NCBI RefSeq assembly: GCF_000159095.1
Contig: NZ_GG666302.1
Span: forward strand, 2,400-58,427
DNA: 56,028 nt
Direction: 5' to 3'
Origin: Anaerococcus tetradius ATCC 35098
GTDB taxonomy: Bacteria; Bacillota; Clostridia; Tissierellales; Peptoniphilaceae
The notes under the pieces were generated by a model that saw only the letters and a program-made list of their open reading frames with translations, was not told the origin of the DNA and ran no database searches. Both the position numbers and the translations under genes were made by a program. Position 1 is the stretch's first letter. Each line of letters starts with the position of its first letter. Below, piece after piece: positions 49,817-56,028 of this stretch.

Positions 49817-50175
49817 TGATAAAATCACAAAATACTAGGGTGGATCTTGCTATTGATGCGACAAATCTCAACGCTTTTACATCAAATGGAAAGATAATGG
49901 TAGGAGATAAGGCCTTCGAATATTATAACAATAGAAATAAGAATGACTTCATTCAAATACCTTGGACAGAGATTAAACTAATAACTGCCCTAGTTATCTT
50001 TGGTAAAAGAATTAATAGATTTGCAATTCACACCAAAAACAATGGCGACTTCATTTTCGCAAGCAGAGATAACAAGAAAACCCTTAAAGCCATAAGCAAA
50101 TATATAGCAAGTGATAAACTTAGAAAGTCTAAGACGGTTTTAGATTATCTAAAAGAAGCTATCAAAAAACACTAA
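49816..50175 (+). CDS. DUF956 family protein (ManO-like)
   Basis: A 119-residue soluble basic protein: VDLAIDATNLNAFTSNGKIM (about 9-28), FIQIPWTEIKLITALVIFGKRINRF (about 45-69) and IASDKLRKSK near the C terminus match DUF956, which is nearly always encoded at the end of mannose-family PTS operons and called ManO in some species. Its function is not established; a regulatory or accessory role for the PTS is assumed. The start overlaps the manZ stop by one base. The operon ends at a strong terminator. Confidence 0.9.
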   Translation: MIKSQNTRVDLAIDATNLNAFTSNGKIMVGDKAFEYYNNRNKNDFIQIPWTEIKLITALVIFGKRINRFAIHTKNNGDFIFASRDNKKTLKAISKYIASDKLRKSKTVLDYLKEAIKKH

Positions 50176-50198
50176 AAGCCCCCTTCACGGGGGCTTTT
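50174..50198 (+). terminator. Rho-independent terminator of the PTS operon
   Basis: AAAAGCCCCC-TTCAC-GGGGGCTTTT, a 10-bp stem with a 5-base loop, very stable. Confidence 0.9.
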
Positions 50199-50240
50199 AA
50201 CTTGACTGCGTGAAAACATTTTCTATTTAGTGGATAAATT

Positions 50241-50270
50241 TTGTTTTTTGCTATATAATTATAGTATAAA
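50241..50270 (+). promoter_or_regulatory. Candidate promoter of the EF-G-like gene
   Basis: TTGTTT (50241-50246), 18-base spacer, TATAAA (50265-50270); an overlapping TATAAT lies at 50254-50259. A leader hairpin AACATTTTATT/AATAAATGTT (50282-50310, one bulge) stands 5 bases before AAAGGAG. Confidence 0.45.
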
Positions 50271-50327
50271 TATCAAAAAAGAACATTTTATTATGCAAAG
50301 AATAAATGTTTTCGCAAAGGAGTAAAT

Positions 50328-52376
50328 ATGAAAAATTATGACACATCTAAAATCAGAAATTTAGCTTTGGTCGGTCACTCAAAAGCTGGTAAGACCTCAT
50401 TGACAGAGTCATTACTATTCAAAACTGGTGTGATCGATAAGAAGGGAAAAGTTGAAGACGGATCAACTGTTTCAGATTATGAAGCACAAGAAAAAAAGAG
50501 AAAAATATCCCTCCAAACTTCAATTATTCCAATCGAATATAATGATTTTAAGATTAATTTTATAGATTCTCCTGGATTTTTTGACTTTGAAGGCGAAGTT
50601 TTGCAGGCCCTAAGAGCTGCAGAATCAGCACTATTTGTAATAGATGGAGAAAATGGAATAGAAGTAGGAACAGAAAAATACTGGAAATATACCCAAGAAA
50701 TTAATCTACCATCCATAATTTTTGTAAATAAATTAGATAAAGAGAATGCTAACTTCAACAAGGTAGTATCAGACCTCCACATAGAATTTGGCAAGAAAAT
50801 CATCCCTCTAACCCTAATGCTTGGAGAAGGGGAAAATTTTGAAGGAATTATTGATGTAATTGATAAAAAAGCTTATTCTTATGAAAATGACGAAAAGAAA
50901 GAAGTAGAGATTCCTGAGATAAGAATGGCAGAGGTTGAAGAAGTTTACAATCAAGTCATAGAAGCTGTAGCTGAATCTGACGATAGTCTAATGGAAAAAT
51001 TCTTTGAGGGAGAAGAGTTCTCAGAAGAAGAATTTATGAAGGGTCTATCTAAGGCAATCCTTCAAGGAGATGTTGTTCCACTTATAGCAGGATCAAGTGA
51101 TAAACAAATAGGACTAACATCTTTACTCGATTGCATAACAAAATATATGCCAGCCATAGATGATGAGGCTGCAAATATAGGCTACAGGGTAAAAGAAGGC
51201 TATGAAGCTTTCGAAATAAATAAGGATGCACCATTCTCTGCAGTTGTATTTAAGACAATTGCTGACCCATTTGTAGGTAAAATTTCAATCTTTAAGATTA
51301 TTTCCGGTACTTTAAAGAAAGACGATAAGATTTATAATGTAACAAAGGATGTTGAAGAAAAGGTAGCGAACCTCTTCGTCCTAAGGGGCAAGGAACAAAT
51401 CAAGGTCGATAAGTTAGTTGCAGGAGATATAGGAGCATTTTCTAAGATTGAGTCTGCTTCAACAGGGGATTCACTAGCTACAAAGGAAAATAAGATTGAA
51501 TATAAGAAAATAAAATATCCAAAACCAGTTTTATTCTTCGCAATCCAAGCCCTAAGCAAAAATGATGAGGATAAGATTTCAGAAGCCCTACAAAAACTCG
51601 CCGAAGAAGATCCAACCTTTGGTCAAGAGAGAAATCAAGAAACTAGCCAATCAATTCTTTCAGGTCTAGGCAATGTCCAACTAGAAGTATTGATGGATAA
51701 ACTAAAAGATAATTATTCTGTAAATACACAAGTCGTTGAATACAAGATTCCTTATAGGGAAACAATCAAATCTAAGTCAGATGTTCAAGGTAAACATAAA
51801 AAACAATCTGGTGGTGCAGGCCAATATGGTGATGTATTTATTAGATTTGAGCCAGTTGATGAAGATTTCGTCTTTGAAGAAGAAGTATTCGGTGGAGCAG
51901 TTCCTAAGAACTATTTCCCTGCAGTAGAAAAAGGACTTATAGAATCCCTATCAGAAGGCCCACTTGGTGGTTATAAGGTTACAGGTATTAAAGCAACCCT
52001 ATATGATGGTTCTTATCACCCAGTAGACTCAAATGAGCAAGCCTTCAAGACTGCTGCCAAGATTGCCTTCAAGAAGGGTATAGAAGAAGCAGATCCAATC
52101 CTACTAGAACCAGTTATGAAACTAGAAATAAAGGTTCCAGATGCTAACATGGGCGATGTCATGGGAGATATGAACAAGAGACGTGGAAGAATTTTGGGTA
52201 TGCAACCTCAATCTGACGGTAGCCAAATTATTCTTGCAGAAGCTCCACTAGCAGAAGTTCTAACTTATGCAATCGACCTAAGAAGCCAAACATCAGCTCG
52301 TGGATCATTCTCTATGGAATTTGTAAGATATGAAGAAGTACCAAAAGAAATAACAGCGAAAATTTTAGGAAAATAA
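50328..52376 (+). CDS. Elongation factor G-like GTPase (paralogue)
   Basis: A 682-residue translational GTPase with the five-domain EF-G layout. G1 is GHSKAGKTS (16-24), G3 is D80-S-P-G83, G4 is N134-K-L-D137. In true EF-G the third motif is DTPGHVDF; here it is DSPGFFDF, so the catalytic histidine is replaced by Phe84, and the A-H-I-D-A-G-K-T form of G1 is also changed. SGGAGQYGDVFIRFEP (domain IV, about 487-502) and the C-terminal NKRRGRILGMQPQSDG are conserved. Such EF-G2-like proteins are common second copies of unclear role; a ribosome-protection (TetM-like) role is less likely from these motifs. Canonical fusA is presumably elsewhere. AAAGGAGTAAAT precedes the ATG. Confidence 0.88.
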   Translation: MKNYDTSKIRNLALVGHSKAGKTSLTESLLFKTGVIDKKGKVEDGSTVSDYEAQEKKRKISLQTSIIPIEYNDFKINFIDSPGFFDFEGEVLQALRAAESALFVIDGENGIEVGTEKYWKYTQEINLPSIIFVNKLDKENANFNKVVSDLHIEFGKKIIPLTLMLGEGENFEGIIDVIDKKAYSYENDEKKEVEIPEIRMAEVEEVYNQVIEAVAESDDSLMEKFFEGEEFSEEEFMKGLSKAILQGDVVPLIAGSSDKQIGLTSLLDCITKYMPAIDDEAANIGYRVKEGYEAFEINKDAPFSAVVFKTIADPFVGKISIFKIISGTLKKDDKIYNVTKDVEEKVANLFVLRGKEQIKVDKLVAGDIGAFSKIESASTGDSLATKENKIEYKKIKYPKPVLFFAIQALSKNDEDKISEALQKLAEEDPTFGQERNQETSQSILSGLGNVQLEVLMDKLKDNYSVNTQVVEYKIPYRETIKSKSDVQGKHKKQSGGAGQYGDVFIRFEPVDEDFVFEEEVFGGAVPKNYFPAVEKGLIESLSEGPLGGYKVTGIKATLYDGSYHPVDSNEQAFKTAAKIAFKKGIEEADPILLEPVMKLEIKVPDANMGDVMGDMNKRRGRILGMQPQSDGSQIILAEAPLAEVLTYAIDLRSQTSARGSFSMEFVRYEEVPKEITAKILGK

Positions 52377-52403
52377 TTTAAGAAAAGAAGGTTAGGAGGG
52401 TGT

Positions 52404-54395
52404 ATGGCAAAGTGGGAAATATTAAACATTGATCCTTGGCTAAAAGATTATGAAAATGACATTAATTTGAGGATGGAATCTTTCGAAAGACAAAGGCAAA
52501 AGCTCCTAGGAAAAGGTAAAAAGCTAACCGATTTTGCAAATGCACACAATTACTACGGCTTTCACAAAACAAAAACAGGTTGGATTTATAGGGAATGGGC
52601 CCCTCACGCTGAGGGCCTCTACCTTATAGGAGATTTTAATAATTGGGATAGACATTCTCATCCTATGAAGAAGATAAACGATGAAGATTGGGAAATTGAG
52701 ATAAAAGGCATTAGAACTCTTGCCCATAAGTCGAGAGTTAAGGTCCTAGTTGATGCAAATGGATCTATAAGAGATAGGATACCTATTTATGCGACTAGGG
52801 TCGAAAGAAATGAGAATCTTGACTATGCAGCCATAATACAAAATCCTAGGAAGAAATTTGTTTGGGAAGATGATGGCTTTAAGACTCAAAAAGACAACTT
52901 GCTTATATATGAAGCTCATATTGGTATGGCAGGCGAAGAGGGAAAGGTATCCTCATATAAGGAATTTGAAAAACATGTCCTTGCTAGAATAAAAAAAGGC
53001 GGCTACAATACTATTCAGCTTATGGCTATAGCAGAACATCCATACTATGGTTCATTCGGCTATCAAGTAGCAAACTTCTTTGCTCCAAGCTCCTGGTATG
53101 GAGAAAATGATGAGCTTAAATCTCTGGTGAATACTGCCCATAAATTAGGTCTTAATGTAATAATGGACCTAGTCCATTCTCATTCGGTAAAAAACACAGC
53201 TGAAGGAATTAATGAATTTGATGGAACAGTCTATCAATTCTTCCATGATGGAGAAGAAGGAAATCATCCTGACTGGGACTCCAAGCTTTTCGATTATAAA
53301 AAGCCCGGAGTTTGCCACTTCCTTCTTTCAAATATCAAATATTGGCTAGAAGAATATCACTTCGATGGATTTAGATTTGATGGAGTAACATCAATGATTT
53401 ACAAGGACCATGGAAGAGGAGAGGCCTTTGACTCATACAAGAAATATTTTTCTATGAATACAGACATTGAAGCAATTAATTACTTGCAACTTGCCAACCA
53501 ATTGGCCAGAGAAATAAAAAGTGATGTAATAACCATAGCAGAAGATATGAGTGGAATGCCTGGAATGTGCTTGCCTATTTCCTATGGAGGAATTGGCTTT
53601 GACTATAGATTAGCAATGGGTATGCCTGATTTTTGGGAAAAATCACTACTAAAGCGTGATGAAGATTGGGACTTATCACAAATGTGGTATGAACTATCAA
53701 CCCATAGGCCAGAGGAAAAAAGAGTTTCCTATGTCGAAAGTCACGACCAAGCCCTAGTCGGTTCAAAGACTACTATATTTAGGCTAGCCGACCAAGAAAT
53801 GTATTGGAACATGAGAAAAGATGATCATAACATAATCATAGATAGGGCCGTAGCCCTCCACAAGATGATTAGGTGGATTACTATATCCATGGGAGCAGAT
53901 GCCTACCTTAACTTCATGGGCAATGAATTTGGTCATCCTGAATGGATAGATTTTCCGAGAGAAGGAAATGGCTACTCCTACCACTACGCCAGACGTCAAT
54001 GGTCACTTGCCGACTCCAAAGATTTGAAATACCAATATCTAAACAACTTTGATACAGCTATGATTGAGTTTGTAAAAAACAATAAGCAACTATCCACTGA
54101 AACCTACAGGTTGTGGATTGACAATGACAGAAAAATTATAGCTTACAGAAATAAGGATGTGGTCTATATCTTTAACTTCCATCCAGAAAATTCTTACGAA
54201 TCCTTCCATTTGCCAATCCATGACATAGGAGAATTTATAGTTGCTATGGATACGGATGAGTCAAGATTTGGAGGATTTGATAGGATTAGCCACGAGGAAG
54301 TATATAAAACAGAAAGGTTGGCAGGAACAGACTATGATGGAATTAAGATATATATTCCTTCTAGAACAGGTCTTGCCTTAAAGAAAATACAATGA
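52404..54395 (+). CDS. glgB: 1,4-alpha-glucan branching enzyme (GH13)
   Basis: A 663-residue enzyme. The CBM48 domain (about 50-140) has YREWAPHAEGLYLIGDFNNW, then the GH13 barrel: MDLVHSHSVKN (254-264), FDGFRFDGVTSM with nucleophile Asp326, ITIAEDMSGMPG with acid/base Glu380, and VESHDQALVG with His447 and Asp448. NFMGNEFGHPEWIDFPREGN near 505-525 is typical of eukaryote-type (GBE1-like, GH13_8) branching enzymes, and the length agrees with that group. It makes alpha-1,6 branches in glycogen. No glgC, glgA or glgP is in the window. GGTTAGGAGGGTGT precedes the ATG. Its stop overlaps the SGNH hydrolase start by 4 bases. Confidence 0.92.
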   Translation: MAKWEILNIDPWLKDYENDINLRMESFERQRQKLLGKGKKLTDFANAHNYYGFHKTKTGWIYREWAPHAEGLYLIGDFNNWDRHSHPMKKINDEDWEIEIKGIRTLAHKSRVKVLVDANGSIRDRIPIYATRVERNENLDYAAIIQNPRKKFVWEDDGFKTQKDNLLIYEAHIGMAGEEGKVSSYKEFEKHVLARIKKGGYNTIQLMAIAEHPYYGSFGYQVANFFAPSSWYGENDELKSLVNTAHKLGLNVIMDLVHSHSVKNTAEGINEFDGTVYQFFHDGEEGNHPDWDSKLFDYKKPGVCHFLLSNIKYWLEEYHFDGFRFDGVTSMIYKDHGRGEAFDSYKKYFSMNTDIEAINYLQLANQLAREIKSDVITIAEDMSGMPGMCLPISYGGIGFDYRLAMGMPDFWEKSLLKRDEDWDLSQMWYELSTHRPEEKRVSYVESHDQALVGSKTTIFRLADQEMYWNMRKDDHNIIIDRAVALHKMIRWITISMGADAYLNFMGNEFGHPEWIDFPREGNGYSYHYARRQWSLADSKDLKYQYLNNFDTAMIEFVKNNKQLSTETYRLWIDNDRKIIAYRNKDVVYIFNFHPENSYESFHLPIHDIGEFIVAMDTDESRFGGFDRISHEEVYKTERLAGTDYDGIKIYIPSRTGLALKKIQ

Positions 54396-54907
54396 AAATA
54401 ATTTGCCTAGGAGATTCATTTACCCAAGGCTATCTTGTAGAAGATAAAAATTATACCCGCTTTCTTGAGAAGGCGGGCTTTCTTGTTAGAAACTTGGGAG
54501 TAAATGGTTCGACAACTGAAGAAATATTAGAAAGATACCAAAGATTCAAGGGAGTAAACAAAGAAGACACCCTTATAATATTTGCTGGTACGAATGACTT
54601 TCTAAACGCGATAAGCGTAGAATTTGCCTACCAAAATCTAAAACGTATATTAAATATGAGAAAGCTAGAAAAAACAATTATAGTTATACCTCCATATATA
54701 GAAGAAGAAGCCAGTTATATTTTTTACAAAGAAGTTAATATGAAAATCGACTACTTAACAGAAAAATTAGGAAAGCTAAGAAAAAATAAAGATTTTATCC
54801 TAATAGATGCAAGGAGGATTTCTGGCAGATACATTGATGGCATTCATTTGGCTAGGGATTTTCACAAAAAACTAGCAGAAGAAATATTAAGGGAAATTAA
54901 TGATTGA
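54392..54907 (+). CDS. SGNH/GDSL family hydrolase
   Basis: A 171-residue esterase-like protein. Block I is CLGDSF with Ser9, block II includes Gly at NLGVNGST, block III is FAGTNDF with Asn68, and block V is DGIHL with Asp149 and His152, so the full catalytic set is present. There is no signal peptide. The start overlaps the glgB stop by 4 bases (ATGA), with AAGAAAATAC upstream, and its end overlaps the mscS gene by 8 bases. The substrate (acetyl or acyl ester) cannot be read from sequence; de-acylation of a sugar or lipid is a guess from context. Confidence 0.88.
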   Translation: MKIICLGDSFTQGYLVEDKNYTRFLEKAGFLVRNLGVNGSTTEEILERYQRFKGVNKEDTLIIFAGTNDFLNAISVEFAYQNLKRILNMRKLEKTIIVIPPYIEEEASYIFYKEVNMKIDYLTEKLGKLRKNKDFILIDARRISGRYIDGIHLARDFHKKLAEEILREIND

Positions 54908-55739
54908 ACAAATAGAAAAGCAAGAAATGGTAAGAGAAATAATGAAGCATAAACTGCTCTATGGAGCCATATCCCTAGTTATAGTAGTTTTAGTAAGTGT
55001 CATAATTCTTGCTCTTATAAAAAAAATAATAAATAAGTTTCTGGAAGGAAGCCTAGTAAAAAAATCTTCAGTCAATACAAACAAAATACACACAATCTCT
55101 AGGGTCCTATACTCCATAATAAGAGTATTAATAATATTCATAGCTATAACTATGGTTCTTGACATATTCGGTATCAACACATCAACTCTAATAGCTACAG
55201 CAGGGGTTGGTGGTGTAGCTATAGCACTTGGGACTCAGACAATAATTGCTGACTTCATAAAAGGGATACTAATAATCTTAGATGATAAAATAAGAGTCGG
55301 CGAATGGATAAAAGTAGCAGGAATAGAGGGAGAAGTTGAGGCTCTTGACTTTAGAATAACAAAAATAAGGGACTTCAATGGCTCCTTACACATAATTCCA
55401 AACTCGGAAATAACCAGCGTCCAAAACTTCAACAGGGGTCTAATGATATCTGAGGCGACCTTTAGTGTATCTTACGATACAAGCCTTGATCAAGTAAAAG
55501 AAATGGTAAAGAAAATATCCAGTGAAATAGCAGAAAAAGAAAAATATAAAAAGGCATTCAAGAAAAAATTTGAAATATTTGAAATAAAAGACCTAAACGA
55601 ATTCTCATACAAAGTAAGAATAACAGCAAAAGTAAAAAATGGAATGCAATGGGAAATATCTAGACAAATAAGAGAAATGATAAAATATGAAATGGAAAAA
55701 AGAAATATGAAAAGTTCATTAGTGGAGTGCAAACAATGA
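54900..55739 (+). CDS. mscS: MscS-family mechanosensitive channel
   Basis: A 279-residue membrane channel. Hydrophobic helices lie at about 20-40, 72-92 and 100-125; the pore-lining third helix is LIATAGVGGVAIALGTQTII (about 96-115), with the Ala-Gly pattern of MscS. The beta domain has RVGEWIKVAGIEGEVE (about 138-153), then ITKIRDFNGSLHIIPNSEI. It releases solutes on hypo-osmotic shock. It overlaps the SGNH gene by 8 bases and the DUF951 gene by 4 bases; the mscS-DUF951 neighbourhood is common in Firmicutes. Confidence 0.93.
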   Translation: MIEQIEKQEMVREIMKHKLLYGAISLVIVVLVSVIILALIKKIINKFLEGSLVKKSSVNTNKIHTISRVLYSIIRVLIIFIAITMVLDIFGINTSTLIATAGVGGVAIALGTQTIIADFIKGILIILDDKIRVGEWIKVAGIEGEVEALDFRITKIRDFNGSLHIIPNSEITSVQNFNRGLMISEATFSVSYDTSLDQVKEMVKKISSEIAEKEKYKKAFKKKFEIFEIKDLNEFSYKVRITAKVKNGMQWEISRQIREMIKYEMEKRNMKSSLVECKQ

Positions 55740-55963
55740 AAAAATACAAAGTAGATGACATAGTAAGCCTAAAAAAAGGACATCCATGTGGAGAAAACTT
55801 ATGGCAAATCCAAAGGCTAGGTGCTGACATAAAACTAAAATGCCTGGGATGTGAAAAAAACATATGGATGAAAAGACTGGACTTCGATAGAAAAATAAGA
55901 AGAATAAAAGACAAAGACGGAAAAATGGTAGCCATAGTTAACTATAATCCAGAAGAAGAATAA
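55736..55963 (+). CDS. DUF951 family protein
   Basis: A 75-residue basic protein: KVDDIVSLKKGHPCGENLWQ (4-23), then RLGADIKLKCLGCEKNIWM, with three cysteines (CG and CLGC) suggesting a metal site or nucleic-acid-binding knuckle. DUF951 proteins are small, commonly encoded beside mscS and ychF, and of unknown function. ATG 55736 is chosen: it overlaps the mscS stop (ATGA), with GTGGAGTG 6 to 13 bases upstream; an in-frame earlier start at 55727 has no ribosome site. It closes the glgB-SGNH-mscS operon. Confidence 0.9.
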   Translation: MKKYKVDDIVSLKKGHPCGENLWQIQRLGADIKLKCLGCEKNIWMKRLDFDRKIRRIKDKDGKMVAIVNYNPEEE

Positions 55964-55966
55964 GGA

Positions 55967-56000
55967 AAATCGCTGATCTACATGGGTCAGTGATTTTTTT
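55967..56000 (+). terminator. Rho-independent terminator at the end of the operon
   Basis: AAATCGCTGA/TCAGTGATTT (10 bp, one G-U pair) with a 10-base loop and a T-run. A TTGACA-like -35 follows near 56012, cut by the window edge. Confidence 0.85.
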
Positions 56001-56028
56001 ATAGAAAAATTTGACAAAAACAAAAAAA

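Noticed and set aside
50328-52376. A tetracycline ribosome-protection gene.
   Set aside because: The domain motifs fit EF-G-like paralogues, and no typical tet leader peptide or mobile context is seen.

Overview
The window is a low-GC (roughly one third G+C), densely packed bacterial chromosome segment with strong AGGAGG-type ribosome sites. The likely source is an anaerobic Gram-positive coccus of the Peptoniphilaceae (Tissierellia), most like Anaerococcus. This is inferred from base composition, glutamate dehydrogenase, a mannose-type PTS, MEP isoprenoid genes, ECF vitamin transporters and an Ig-like surface protein with acidic D-rich loops. I cannot name the species. No tRNA, rRNA, IS element, prophage or CRISPR array was seen.

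Layout. 1-3.1 kb: the 3' part of a secreted repeat protein carrying a predicted covalent-FMN domain, followed by a ferric-reductase-like membrane protein, which looks like an extracellular electron-transfer pair. 3.3-8.8 kb: a D,D-carboxypeptidase, aminopeptidase C, then mannose-6-phosphate isomerase, an intracellular GH84 hexosaminidase and a ROK sugar kinase. 8.8-11.9 kb: nicotinate phosphoribosyltransferase (minus), a HAD phosphatase overlapping a lone PTS EIIB, and an SdpI-like protein. 12-14.9 kb: two GT4 glycosyltransferases (probably glycolipid synthesis) and a membrane protein. 15-19.2 kb: a DUF2089/DUF4097 pair, then an EpsG-like polymerase, a Wzz protein with a decayed kinase domain, and a small lipoprotein that seems to start at AUA. 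19.2-24.3 kb: TPP riboswitch and ThiT, one ABC exporter on the minus strand and, divergently, a GntR(YtrA)-ABC operon with a perfect palindromic operator.

24.4-31.1 kb: lipid kinase, then the operon carD, PIN/TRAM, ispD, ispF, metK, mreB, gpmA with a good promoter and terminator. 31.2-35.4 kb: an orphan degenerate response regulator, FMN riboswitch and RibU, then the tRNA t6A operon tsaE, tsaB, rimI, tsaD. 35.4-40.9 kb: a small membrane protein, S41 lipoprotein peptidase, gdhA, an LCP cell-wall ligase and type 2 IPP isomerase. 41-46.5 kb (minus): a free-standing FakA C-terminal-like domain, TelA, XpaC and an M16C metalloprotease. 46.5-50.2 kb: a 569-base intergenic region that folds on paper into a nested structured RNA of about 208 nt, then a mannose-family PTS operon ending with DUF956. 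50.3-56 kb: an EF-G-like GTPase lacking the catalytic histidine, a glycogen branching enzyme, SGNH hydrolase, MscS channel and DUF951.

Most of the window is housekeeping and cell-envelope metabolism. The least explained parts are the structured RNA before the PTS operon, the flavinylated surface protein with its membrane partner, the lone EIIB, the Wzz-pseudokinase module with its AUA-start lipoprotein, and the single-domain FakA-like protein. All calls rest on reading the sequence; no database search was run.
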